DNA of 36,909 nt from a virus, in IMG/VR virus record IMGVR_UViG_3300025853_000264, positions 1-36,909 of that record, one strand, 5' to 3'. Positions 7,185-13,539 of the stretch are shown here, one piece after another (the stretch's first letter is position 1; every line of letters starts with the position of its first letter). The notes beneath the pieces were generated by a model. That model was not told where the DNA came from. It saw nothing but the letters and a program-made list of their open reading frames with translations, and did not search any database. Position numbers and translations under genes: made by a program.

Positions 7185-7866
7185 TGTCTTGTCTATCCTC
7201 GTTCCATGGTGAGTTTTGAATCATGTGGAACCATTTGATTGGTTCCCCGTTTTTGTTTCTCCAGAGGTTGTGTCCCTCGTAGTAGTTGAAGAAAGCTTCA
7301 GCTCGTGACTCGGGGAGAGAGCGCGAAGCGCAGAAAGCTTTTATCTCATCCAAAGTAGGAGCCCCCTTTAAGCTAGTATTAGCTTTATTAGTCTTAGTAG
7401 TTAGTAGCTTAGTAGTATGGTTGACGTTTGCTTGACGATTCGTTGAGCGCTTGCTTGACGATTGCTTAACGTTTGCTTTAGCAATCGTTGACGATTCGTT
7501 AACGATTCGTTGAGCACGTGCTTTAGCACTTGCTTGCCCACCAATCCTCCCAGCCTCGCTGCGTTTCTTGGCATACTCGTCGTGATCCTTAGCTGACTTG
7601 ATCAGCTCTCGGCATTGCACTTGAATCTTTTCCCCATGCCGGATCTCACACACGTTTGCCATCTCGAGATCACTTAGCAGCTCTTCAGCTCGTGAGCACG
7701 TGACACCCCATAAACGAGCTATCTGGTCAATACTGGCTTCCAGCTTCCCGGGCTCTCTCTGAGTGCTCATGGCTACCATGAGCTCAAGCCAAGCGCCTTT
7801 AGCCTCGAGCGATAGCATCCGGGTAGAGCACGCCCAGTGATCGAAGTAAAATCTGATATATTTCAT
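7078..7866 (-). CDS. Replication initiation protein (phage replisome organiser-like)
   Basis: From ATG 7866 (MKYIRFYFDHW) this is 262 aa. The N-terminal ~90 residues form a winged-helix-like domain (EAKGAWLELMVAMS, then SIDQIARLWGVTCSRAEELL), as in DnaD-like and DUF1376-like replication proteins. A basic linker with repeated short segments (VNESST, ANVKQSS) leads to a C-terminal segment (DEIKAFCASRSLPESRAEAF) typical of initiators that recruit a helicase loader. Its ATG overlaps the upstream stop as TGATG. The minus-strand frame stays open to 7971, but that extension overlaps the 59-aa gene and was not used. The helicase loader follows. Confidence 0.75.
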   Translation of the reverse strand: MKYIRFYFDHWACSTRMLSLEAKGAWLELMVAMSTQREPGKLEASIDQIARLWGVTCSRAEELLSDLEMANVCEIRHGEKIQVQCRELIKSAKDHDEYAKKRSEAGRIGGQASAKARAQRIVNESSTIAKANVKQSSSKRSTNRQANVNHTTKLLTTKTNKANTSLKGAPTLDEIKAFCASRSLPESRAEAFFNYYEGHNLWRNKNGEPIKWFHMIQNSPWNEDRQDNGKNGSGSVRVNRNSGTANDGDFSEFANVGKVARD

Positions 7867-8045
7867 CACTCTACTTTTCTTGGAGGTTTGCGCTGCTTTG
7901 GCTTTGGCAGTGGGAGCCCAGCTGGCCCCATGCCACGCTTTTCCCAGAACTTTGTGAAAGCCTTTGTCCAACCAGTTCCAAGCTCGAGGTCGTAGCTGTA
8001 GCCGTACGTGCCGGTGTAGTCCGGCTTTGGAATATCCTCATGCAT
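7866..8045 (-). CDS. Small hypothetical protein in the replication operon
   Basis: This is a 59-aa frame from ATG 8045 (MHEDIPKPDYTGTYGYSYD). The first half is acidic and tyrosine-rich, the second basic and proline-rich (LPKPKQRKPPRKVE). It overlaps the DnaA-like gene before it by 8 bp and the initiator ATG after it by one base (TGATG), so it fills the only gap in the operon exactly. I know no family. The basic tail suggests nucleic-acid or protein binding. Confidence 0.65.
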   Translation of the reverse strand: MHEDIPKPDYTGTYGYSYDLELGTGWTKAFTKFWEKRGMGPAGLPLPKPKQRKPPRKVE

Positions 8046-8343
8046 CTAACTCCTTTGCTGTTTGATAGACGCATTCGTGGTAGGATGTTCTCCACGGTAG
8101 GTACTCGCAAAGTCGTTCGCTTAGCTCTAAGTAATATGGCCCCATCTCTCGCCTTTTCTTTAAAGCCACAACTGAAACTCGAGGTGACATGTCGAACTCG
8201 TGGGACATCAGCCGAATAAAAGCAGCACGAGCATCAACTATTCTATGCTGCCTCGATTTGCTTCTAATCTCCTCAACCGTCAGCATGTAATTCTCGGCCA
8301 CTGTCGCCAGTATTCTGTTTATTTTTCGTCTCGGTATATGCAT
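8038..8343 (-). CDS. DnaA domain IV-like DNA-binding protein (first)
   Basis: This is a 101-aa protein from ATG 8343 (MHIPRRKINRILATVAENY). The stretch LTVEEIRSKSRQHRIVDARA matches the start of bacterial DnaA domain IV, the helix-turn-helix that reads DnaA boxes. The later signature loop (normally RDHTTV-like) is replaced by KKRREMG. No AAA+ domain is present. It probably binds an origin or regulatory DNA, helps the initiator encoded just downstream, or competes with host DnaA. The chosen start overlaps the dNMP kinase gene by 71 bp; ATG 8286 would reduce the overlap but cut off the first helix. Confidence 0.68.
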   Translation of the reverse strand: MHIPRRKINRILATVAENYMLTVEEIRSKSRQHRIVDARAAFIRLMSHEFDMSPRVSVVALKKRREMGPYYLELSERLCEYLPWRTSYHECVYQTAKELDA

Positions 8344-8824
8344 CTTGGATTTTGTCGTAATAGGTTTTTGTGCTGTCGTTGATGATGGTGAGGTCTGCCA
8401 GCACATTCTCGACCTCTGTTTCTGATACGTGTGTATCAATCAGGCAGTCAGTCTCTGGGCGACGAATGCGCCAGACTTCTCCACCCATCTTCCGAGCCCA
8501 CTCGGCCTCGAAAGGAAATCTCAAATCGTCGATCACAATCGTGGCTTGGTAATCAGCCATGGCCTTGATCTGCCTCTCGACTACCTCCACCCAGACCAGC
8601 TGACCAAACAGCTGCTTAGCCGCCTCACCCACTGACTGGTAGACTGGCCGGATAATTTCTTTCCGGTCGTCAGCATGATTGCCGAAGATCTTTCGGACCT
8701 CAGACTTGATGGCGTCCGCGAATGAGAACCGATAACAGCTCGGCCCAATGATGTGTTGCAGCTGCTCAGCAGCCGTGGTCTTGCCTGACCGTTTCTTCCC
8801 ACAAAGCGCAATAAGGTGTTTCAT
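8273..8824 (-). CDS. Deoxynucleoside monophosphate kinase-like protein
   Basis: This is a 183-aa P-loop kinase with Walker A GKKRSGKT at residues 9-16, an AAEQL helix and a downstream IVIDDLRFPFEAEW segment typical of phage dNMP kinases. It likely phosphorylates dNMPs to feed phage DNA synthesis. It is cytoplasmic. The gene opens after a 75-bp gap with a strong hairpin and runs into the DnaA-like gene. Other small P-loop nucleotide kinases cannot be excluded. Confidence 0.78.
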   Translation of the reverse strand: MKHLIALCGKKRSGKTTAAEQLQHIIGPSCYRFSFADAIKSEVRKIFGNHADDRKEIIRPVYQSVGEAAKQLFGQLVWVEVVERQIKAMADYQATIVIDDLRFPFEAEWARKMGGEVWRIRRPETDCLIDTHVSETEVENVLADLTIINDSTKTYYDKIQDAYTETKNKQNTGDSGRELHADG

Positions 8825-8836
8825 AAAATTAGGTAA

Positions 8837-8857
8837 GGGGGACGCACTCGCGCCCCC
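8837..8857 (-). terminator. Intergenic hairpin, weak terminator or attenuator
   Basis: GGGGG-A-CGC (8837-8845) pairs with GCG-CCCCC (8850-8857) around a four-base loop, with one bulged A. On the minus strand it is followed by TTACCTAATTTT, not a clean T-run, so it is a poor intrinsic terminator. It sits between the resolvase-like and dNMP kinase genes and may lower downstream expression or protect mRNA ends. Confidence 0.5.
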
Positions 8858-8899
8858 CAGCTGACGAGGTTCATCAAGCCTAAATTGAGAATCTTTCTA

Positions 8900-9277
8900 T
8901 CATTTCTCATTAATGTCCTCGTCAGTTCGCGGATCTGCGAAATCTCCTCGGACAGCGGCGAAGTGAGTGTTGCGGTCAGTGATGATCAACCACTCACCAT
9001 TGTCCTCTCGCCACGCCACCGCCCAGTGCTCAGCCCCATACCGCCGCGAATCGTCCTTGGCTTGATTCACAGCGGCACGGAGGTTGAGTTTGTTAGTGCG
9101 TTTGACCTCCCAGTGGATCGGCAGATCGGGGCAATGGATGTCTGGGCTCGGAAGACCATCCGGCGTTTTGCCGGAATATTGACTGCCGCGATACGCCGTA
9201 AATCCTTCGTCGCGTAACACGCCAGCCCATTCGCGCTCGCCCCGTTTGCCCTTGTCCCGGGAGTTGACCATGATCAA
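8900..9277 (-). CDS. Holliday-junction-resolvase-like PD-(D/E)XK nuclease
   Basis: This is a 125-aa protein. The N-terminus GKRGEREWAGVLRDEGF has the basic patch and Glu14 of Hjc-type resolvases. SPDIHCPDLPIHWEVKR carries the catalytic triad at Asp46, Glu57 and Lys59. It probably resolves branched intermediates made by the upstream annealing and exonuclease pair and clears DNA before packaging. It overlaps the upstream gene by ATGA. A VRR-NUC or other small PD-(D/E)XK family is an alternative name for the same fold. Confidence 0.78.
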   Translation of the reverse strand: MIMVNSRDKGKRGEREWAGVLRDEGFTAYRGSQYSGKTPDGLPSPDIHCPDLPIHWEVKRTNKLNLRAAVNQAKDDSRRYGAEHWAVAWREDNGEWLIITDRNTHFAAVRGDFADPRTDEDINEK

Positions 9278-9537
9278 AAGGGAGGCTCGTTCCTCGCGGC
9301 TTCCTGACCAGCTTCGACTCGTTTCTGAATCTGAATGGTCAGCTGTTTTTCACCGGTCTCGGACTGGTTCACCCAGCCAGAGAAACTAATGATGTCGCCT
9401 TTCTTCAGATCCTCGAGAACCTCGACTTTGCCATTGCCATAGGCTGGCGCGTTTGGGTTCTCTGAGTTGTTTGGAAACATCCGAGCGGATGCCACTTTGA
9501 GGTATGTTGATTTTGGTTTTTGCGTAGTTTCCATCAT
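9274..9537 (-). CDS. Possible single-strand-DNA-binding OB-fold protein
   Basis: This is an 87-aa protein. The core KKGDIISFSGWVNQSETGEK followed by QLTIQIQKR has the alternating strands of an OB fold, and it ends in an acidic/hydrophobic tip (NEPPF) that recalls the C-terminal tips of SSB proteins. It sits between the exonuclease and resolvase genes, where an SSB-like partner of ERF would be expected. This is inferred from pattern and position; the family is not certain. Confidence 0.55.
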   Translation of the reverse strand: MMETTQKPKSTYLKVASARMFPNNSENPNAPAYGNGKVEVLEDLKKGDIISFSGWVNQSETGEKQLTIQIQKRVEAGQEAARNEPPF

Positions 9538-10514
9538 GATGATTTCTTTAGTACTTTGATTGGTTTACCGGGCTCGATGTAATCACCCTCCAGCTGCTGG
9601 CCGGTTCTCAGCTGGTGGAGAGCTTGAAGTTGTTTGAGGTCCGGCTTCATGCACCGGAGCAGATCCTCAAGCGACACAGTGTCCTTGAGTGCTTGGTAAG
9701 CTTTGACGGGATTCACCTTTGAAGCCCCGGGGCGCATGTAGACCTTGATCCCGGGAACCTCGACGCCAGAATCAACCAGCTCCTTGAGCTTGTCTTTGAC
9801 TCGGTCATGCATTTTAGCCACGAAGTCTAGGTCGTCTTTAAGGGCTCCTAACTTATCCGGATCACTCCAAGCAGCATCCCAGTCCGTCATCCACACTCGA
9901 TAGAGTGGATCAAGCGTTTTGGGACACCCCTCGTAGTGCGCGCAGTACTTGCATTGCACGCCTACCTTGCGTTGACCCAGAGCAATGCGATGCAACAGCT
10001 CGTCAACCTTGTTAAACACTGCGGCACGAGAAAACTCATAGGTTTTGATGAGCTTGGTGTCCCAATAGACGAAGTGAAGAACGACATCGGTAATCTCGGT
10101 CCGCTCTTTTAAAATTGCAGCGGCGTAGCCGATAAGCTGAACCCACTGGTTCTCGTTACCTTGGCCACTCTTTCCGTCAGCGACATGGAGTGTGGTTCCA
10201 TCGCTTTGCCAGACACAGTCTGCATAGCCCCAGTATTCCGGCTCGTCGTTTTCAACGCGGAGCTCCCACTCGATGTCAGCGCCTTGAGCCAGTTCATCAA
10301 GAGCCTCGAGCGCCCACTGAGCGCACGCCATCTCCTCGAAATCGTAGTCCTTTGGCAGATCCTCAGATTTACCCAGCTGCTCCCAATACTTGTGAATGCG
10401 TGTCCCTCGTTCAGCTGCTGAGCTGCTCCCGGGCGTGCTCTTAAAATCCGAGCACTCCCAGAGGAATGGCCACGAGCTGCAACCGAATGGGTGATGTTTT
10501 CTCTCGTCGCTCAT
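9534..10514 (-). CDS. PD-(D/E)XK exonuclease (DUF2800/RecB-like)
   Basis: This is a 326-aa nuclease of the RecB/Cas4-like group. The conserved ERGTRIHKYWE helix (His41), GYADCVW (Asp99) and LHVADGKSG (Asp113, Lys115) give the active site. QCKYCAHYEGCPK (Cys188, 191, 197), together with an N-terminal Cys (12 or 21), could hold an iron-sulphur cluster as in AddB and Cas4. It would resect duplex ends to make single strands for ERF, whose gene is immediately upstream with an ATGA overlap. Confidence 0.83.
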   Translation of the reverse strand: MSDERKHHPFGCSSWPFLWECSDFKSTPGSSSAAERGTRIHKYWEQLGKSEDLPKDYDFEEMACAQWALEALDELAQGADIEWELRVENDEPEYWGYADCVWQSDGTTLHVADGKSGQGNENQWVQLIGYAAAILKERTEITDVVLHFVYWDTKLIKTYEFSRAAVFNKVDELLHRIALGQRKVGVQCKYCAHYEGCPKTLDPLYRVWMTDWDAAWSDPDKLGALKDDLDFVAKMHDRVKDKLKELVDSGVEVPGIKVYMRPGASKVNPVKAYQALKDTVSLEDLLRCMKPDLKQLQALHQLRTGQQLEGDYIEPGKPIKVLKKSS

Positions 10515-11029
10515 AGGTCAACCGCATTAACAATGCGTTTTGCTGACATAACCTTTGGTCGTGAGACGACACCTCGAGGTGCATTGGGCACTGCTGAGTT
10601 GGCGTCATCGTCAGTCTCACTGGCAATACCAAGCATAGAAGCCAGCATGTATCGACGTAGATAGGTCATCACGCTGCCAATCTTCTGGGGATTGCTCCCA
10701 TCACACGGCATCGACATGGTGCTCCTGACCGTGCTTCCGTTTTTAAAGCCGAGGACCGTGGTCATGTGCACTGTGTTTTGCTCAAACCGTGGAAGCTGCA
10801 AAACCGAGAAGCCAGCCTTGTTGTATGCCTTGCCCACTCCGTCAAGAATGTCGTCCAGCGTGGCATAGGGGCCATGGTGGCTTTTGCCCCTCTTAGGCAC
10901 GGGTTTTAGATCGTTTTGCACGGCACTCATCGCCGCAAAGAGCTCGCCCAAGTCTTTCAAGGAACTCTTCTCGGTATGGTTGGTAGCGGTCTCTGGTGGA
11001 TTTGCTTTGTCTGTAGTTTCGTTTTGCAT
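10511..11029 (-). CDS. erf: ERF-family single-strand annealing protein
   Basis: This 172-aa recombinase pairs complementary single strands, the function of P22 Erf. The family pattern is plain: LGELFAAMSAVQNDLKPVPK, then GPYATLDDILDGVGKAYNK, AGFSVLQ, a strand with TTVLGFKNG, and KIGSVMTYLRRYMLASMLG near the end of the domain. Phages use it for circularisation and recombination. Its first ~45 codons overlap, in another frame, the end of the upstream DnaA-like gene (137 bp), an unusually long overlap. The ERF domain needs most of that N-terminal sequence. Confidence 0.9.
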   Translation of the reverse strand: MQNETTDKANPPETATNHTEKSSLKDLGELFAAMSAVQNDLKPVPKRGKSHHGPYATLDDILDGVGKAYNKAGFSVLQLPRFEQNTVHMTTVLGFKNGSTVRSTMSMPCDGSNPQKIGSVMTYLRRYMLASMLGIASETDDDANSAVPNAPRGVVSRPKVMSAKRIVNAVDL

Positions 11030-11273
11030 TCAGAATACTTGTTCTATCTCGTTTCAGTTTGTCTGCTAGTATGAGTGTTGACTGAAAACCCATCGTCTCA
11101 CTCAACACATCAATGATTGCCCATCGGGCGAAAAGGCCATCCCAGTGACGGCCCGGAGCCGTGACGCGGTCTGGTTTGATTTGTAGGGTTCGACAAGCCG
11201 CTTTCATCGCCAGTTTAAACTGCTTCTCGTAAGTCAGCTCCCGAAGCCCTTGTATGATTTCTGCTCGGTTCAT
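10893..11273 (-). CDS. DnaA domain IV-like DNA-binding protein (second)
   Basis: From ATG 11273, with GGAG eight bases upstream, this is 126 aa. Helices CRTLQIKPDRVTAPGRHWDG and FARWAIIDVLSETMG, then LADKLKRDRTSILNAKRNY, follow the plan of DnaA domain IV, with RDRTSIL in place of the RDHTTV signature that inserts into the DnaA box. It has no ATPase domain. Sequence similarity to the first DnaA-like protein (8038-8343) is low, so they are not a recent duplication. It could regulate early transcription or mark the origin. The last 45 codons overlap erf. Confidence 0.65.
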   Translation of the reverse strand: MNRAEIIQGLRELTYEKQFKLAMKAACRTLQIKPDRVTAPGRHWDGLFARWAIIDVLSETMGFQSTLILADKLKRDRTSILNAKRNYRQSKSTRDRYQPYREEFLERLGRALCGDECRAKRSKTRA

Positions 11274-11277
11274 CGCT

Positions 11278-11463
11278 TCACTCCGGCTGATTGCTCGTCG
11301 CTGTATCGGCTTCCAGAGAGGACGCACCCGAAGAGTGCTCCAACCAGAATTGCCGCAAATACGTATTCCATAGTCGTTCTAGTGTTTGGCCTCGGCTTTC
11401 CCCGTACCACGCCTCATGGTCGAGCGCCTTAGCGGTTTTATCAGTTATCAATATGTTGGCCAT
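11278..11463 (-). CDS. Small protein, possibly ribbon-helix-helix
   Basis: This 61-aa protein is first in the leftward early operon. ANILITDKTAKALDHEAWYG, with a strand-like start and then helices (ESRGQTLERLWNTYLRQFW), is compatible with a ribbon-helix-helix fold, followed by a disordered tail. It faces the plus-strand RHH regulator across the shared control region. A Cro-like role opposite that regulator is possible but unproven. Confidence 0.5.
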   Translation of the reverse strand: MANILITDKTAKALDHEAWYGESRGQTLERLWNTYLRQFWLEHSSGASSLEADTATSNQPE

Positions 11464-11606
11464 GTGTGTTTACAATGGTTAACATGCGTTTAACATCGCA
11501 TGTGTAATGTTATAGTTCAAATAGAAATAATCGATGTGATACATTTTGTTGACATTGAGTGTGAGTCGTGCATGATAGGTGTACAGTTGTAACGATTTAC
11601 AGTGTT
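11464..11606. promoter_or_regulatory. Divergent early control region with operator-like repeats
   Basis: This 143-bp AT-rich gap separates the only plus-strand gene from the leftward early operon. It contains an inverted repeat ACATGCG (11482-11488) / CGCATGT (11496-11502) around TTTAACA, and two tandem TTAACAT words at 11479-11485 and 11490-11496, 11 bp apart. Tandem short sites about one helical turn apart are typical of RHH operators. Leftward promoter elements are less clear; TTGAAC and TATAAC are present on the minus strand near 11508-11518. Confidence 0.6.
11549..11577 (+). promoter_or_regulatory. Sigma-70-type promoter for the RHH regulator
   Basis: A perfect -35 TTGACA at 11549-11554 is followed by a 17-bp spacer and ATGATA at 11572-11577 (three of six matches to TATAAT, in an AT-rich frame). 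The start codon of the regulator is 30 bp downstream. The perfect -35 and ideal spacing make this the best promoter in the window. Confidence 0.6.
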
Positions 11607-11792
11607 ATGGGACGCGATCCACACAAGAAAATGATAGGACTCTGGGTGCATGAGGACATGAAGCACGAGCTCTCCTCACTTGCAGCCGAAGAAAACCGGA
11701 CCACATCAAACTTCATCGAGACGGTGCTCTTGAAGTATTTGAACGAGCGTAAGATTAAGGGTGGGACAAATGCTGTCCAACCAGAGGTATAG
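11607..11792 (+). CDS. Ribbon-helix-helix (Arc/CopG-like) regulator
   Basis: This 61-aa protein from ATG 11607 (MGRDPHKKMIGLWVHEDM) has the RHH plan: a strand KKMIGLWV, helix EDMKHELSSLAAEEN, a turn, and helix TTSNFIETVLLKYLNE. Such dimers bind short tandem operators. It is the only well supported plus-strand gene, divergent from the early operon, where a lysogeny repressor normally sits. No CI-type helix-turn-helix repressor with a peptidase domain is visible, so this may be the main repressor. The frame opens at 11568, but that start lies upstream of the promoter-proximal ATG and was not used. Its last 38 bp overlap the convergent gene at 11755. Confidence 0.75.
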   Translation: MGRDPHKKMIGLWVHEDMKHELSSLAAEENRTTSNFIETVLLKYLNERKIKGGTNAVQPEV

Positions 11793-12225
11793 TGTCCAAA
11801 GGTTTCAGCTTTGATACTCTCGCAAATCGAGCCTTTCTCGGGTGTCCCGGGTAAGGCTCTTGTATTTCCTCTGCCTCGCACCACCCCAGTAACCGGATCT
11901 CTGGCCAGCCGGTTGCCAGAACGAATTTGAGCCCGGGCTTCAGCTCTCGAGGCAGCGCGATTAACCGGTCCCCTTTCCGGCTCCATTTGACCTCGATGTC
12001 CGGAGGGACATCGGGAACCCCTCTCAGCCCGTAGACCGCTCCGTTCCCCACGTAGATGTTCATGGCCAGCTCTGCTAGGTAAGACACCATACGGTTTCGT
12101 ATGGCTTGCGACAGGGGCTGTCTGTCGAGCATCGGATTGACAGCAGACCGAGCCCCGGCTTTGGGGTTTTCCAAGACCGTGAGCCACATGTGCATCTGGG
12201 TAGCTGGGCTGAACTGTATCCGCAT
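11755..12225 (-). CDS. PD-(D/E)XK-like protein of unknown role
   Basis: This 156-aa protein has GVPDVPPDIEVKWSRKGD near residues 68-85: an Asp followed by E-V-K, the restriction-endonuclease-fold active-site pattern. Hydrophobic strands around LKFVLATGWPEIRLLGW follow. It could be a nuclease in recombination, DNA turnover or host/phage competition. It stands alone between the integrase and the RHH regulator, a common site for accessory genes. A terminator lies directly before ATG 12225 and no Shine-Dalgarno is visible, so its promoter and start are unsure. It converges on and overlaps the regulator gene by 38 bp. Confidence 0.6.
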   Translation of the reverse strand: MRIQFSPATQMHMWLTVLENPKAGARSAVNPMLDRQPLSQAIRNRMVSYLAELAMNIYVGNGAVYGLRGVPDVPPDIEVKWSRKGDRLIALPRELKPGLKFVLATGWPEIRLLGWCEAEEIQEPYPGHPRKARFARVSKLKPLDTIPLVGQHLSHP

Positions 12226-12227
12226 AC

Positions 12228-12262
12228 AAAAAGAGGGACTCGCCCCCGTAAGAGCGAGCCCC
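12228..12262 (-). terminator. Rho-independent terminator after the integrase
   Basis: GGGACTCGC (12235-12243) and GCGAGCCCC (12254-12262) form a nine-base stem with one imperfect pair and a ten-base loop. On the minus strand the hairpin is followed by CTCTTTTTG, a run of five T at 12228-12232. It would stop leftward integrase transcripts. The rest of 12263-12366 holds the first copy of the 41-bp-period repeat and no gene. Confidence 0.75.
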
Positions 12263-12325
12263 TTGATTCCAAGTGCTAGTAACGAAACCTGACACTTCTT
12301 TCATGCGAAAGTCTGGTACAGTTAG

Positions 12326-12398
12326 TCAAGCCAGTATTTAAACCTCGACCGGTTTGGTATAATACATCAAGCCAGTATTCTAATTTCGACCGGTTTGG
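12326..12398. repeat. Tandem direct repeat at the integrase 3' end
   Basis: TCAAGCCAGTATT, six variable bases and TCGACCGGTTTGG occur at 12326-12357 and again at 12367-12398, 41 bp apart. The second copy encodes the last ten codons and stop of the integrase; the first is an untranslated near-copy of them with an early stop. Arms containing AAACC/GGTTT give weak dyad symmetry. It may be a site for integrase or excision factor, or the scar of an old rearrangement. Confidence 0.8.
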
Positions 12399-13422
12399 CT
12401 TCAATAAGATCCGCATAATACCGGCTCGTGATCTCCGGACTGTGATGCCCGAGATACTTCTGAGCCGCAAACAAGCCGATCTGAGTGGCCACATTCGCGC
12501 CGAAATACTTCCGGAGCTCGTGCAGACTCTTGGAGCCCGTGATGCCCTCTTCTCTAATGATCTTGGCCACGACATCGGGAGCCAACCTGTACCGGTTGGT
12601 GTATGCCCCGGGGATGATGTGGGTGTCACCCCTATCAAACTCCCTTAGGTGGGCAACCTGAGCCTCTGAGAGAGGTACTAACCGCGACTTGCCGCTCTTG
12701 GGCGTGAAATCCTCGGTCTGCTGAACTCTGATCCCGTTAGACTCAACCCAGCTCCATCGAGCTGCTGCCAGCTCTCCGCGCCTTAGCCCGGCATGTAAGC
12801 TAAGGAAATACGCGAGGTAAGCAGCTGGCTGGATTGTCTTCAGCTTCTCGCATCGGCCCACAATGCGGACCATGGATTCTTTTTTGTCGGCTACCGTGTA
12901 TTGAGGCATCCGCACCGGGATCGGCTTCACCTTTTTGAACTCTGCGATGCAGTCCGGCACGGTGTCGTAAGTCTGAAGCATCCGGTCAGACCAGAACTGA
13001 CGAGCCGACCTGAGAATGGTGTTCGCAGTGATCGCGGCTGCTGATCGCTTAGCATTGGTGAGACCCTCGAGCCTAACGCGCTGGAACGTGATCGCAGCTG
13101 ATTTGGTGAAGACATCTTCGACCAATGACCTCTCGTTCTCACCGATTGTTTTGAGGTAAAGCCGGGTCAGTTGGATGGCGCACTTGACCGTGCGCTCGCG
13201 GCAATGAATGGCGTTTAATCGAAAATGATCGAATAAATGACTAACCCGGAATTCAGAGTCTTGGGCCTTGATGCGGCTCGTGATTTTCTCGATGCCAACT
13301 TCTAGCGCAAGCTTGCGATCAGATGTGCCGGTCGAGACTACGTGAGTTGTGCCCAGATGGGTTTTCTTGGCGTAGATCTTATTTCCACGCCGGAATAGGG
13401 TAACTGAGGGTGACGGTTTCAT
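12367..13422 (-). CDS. int: Tyrosine-recombinase integrase
   Basis: This 351-aa site-specific recombinase integrates the phage into a host tRNA-Arg gene. Catalytic residues from ATG 13422: Arg214 in HAGLRRGEL, Lys245 in KSGKSRLVPL, His301 and Arg304 in SLHELRKYFG, His326 in YLGHHSPEITSRYY, and nucleophile Tyr335. The N-terminal third has an arm-binding strand (VTLFRRGNKIYAKK) and a SAM-like core-binding domain. The frame stays open to 13518, but those extra 32 codons read through the tRNA-like attP and are not protein. The stop is inside a tandem repeat. Confidence 0.95.
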   Translation of the reverse strand: MKPSPSVTLFRRGNKIYAKKTHLGTTHVVSTGTSDRKLALEVGIEKITSRIKAQDSEFRVSHLFDHFRLNAIHCRERTVKCAIQLTRLYLKTIGENERSLVEDVFTKSAAITFQRVRLEGLTNAKRSAAAITANTILRSARQFWSDRMLQTYDTVPDCIAEFKKVKPIPVRMPQYTVADKKESMVRIVGRCEKLKTIQPAAYLAYFLSLHAGLRRGELAAARWSWVESNGIRVQQTEDFTPKSGKSRLVPLSEAQVAHLREFDRGDTHIIPGAYTNRYRLAPDVVAKIIREEGITGSKSLHELRKYFGANVATQIGLFAAQKYLGHHSPEITSRYYADLIEAKPVEIRILA

Positions 13423-13457
13423 AGGTATTGCTACAGAAACCGTGACCGAGAAAGAAG

Positions 13458-13506
13458 TGGTACACCCGTAGGGAGTCGAACCCCAAACCTTCTGATCCGT
13501 AGTCAG
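13458..13506 (-). other. attP: 3' half of a tRNA-Arg(ACG) gene
   Basis: Read on the minus strand, this 49-bp segment is a tRNA 3' half. The sequence CTGACTACGGATCAG is an anticodon arm with loop CTACGGA (anticodon ACG, arginine). It continues with a T arm GGGGTTCGACTCCCT, acceptor strand CGGGTGT, discriminator A and CCA. The D arm and 5' acceptor strand are absent, so it is not a functional tRNA. Lying 36 bp upstream of the integrase start, it is the expected attP core, which rebuilds the host tRNA on integration. The host tRNA should begin ACACCCG. Confidence 0.9.
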
Positions 13507-13539
13507 CGGTTTCTGCAATGGAAGTTATACGTACGATGC

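Noticed and set aside
11597-12304. 235-aa minus-strand open frame
   Set aside because: It overlaps the better supported 156-aa gene in another frame and the regulator gene, and reads through the terminator and repeat; its sequence has no domain-like pattern.
13458-13506. Functional phage tRNA
   Set aside because: Only the anticodon arm to CCA is present. There is no D arm or 5' acceptor strand, so it is an attachment site, not a tRNA gene.
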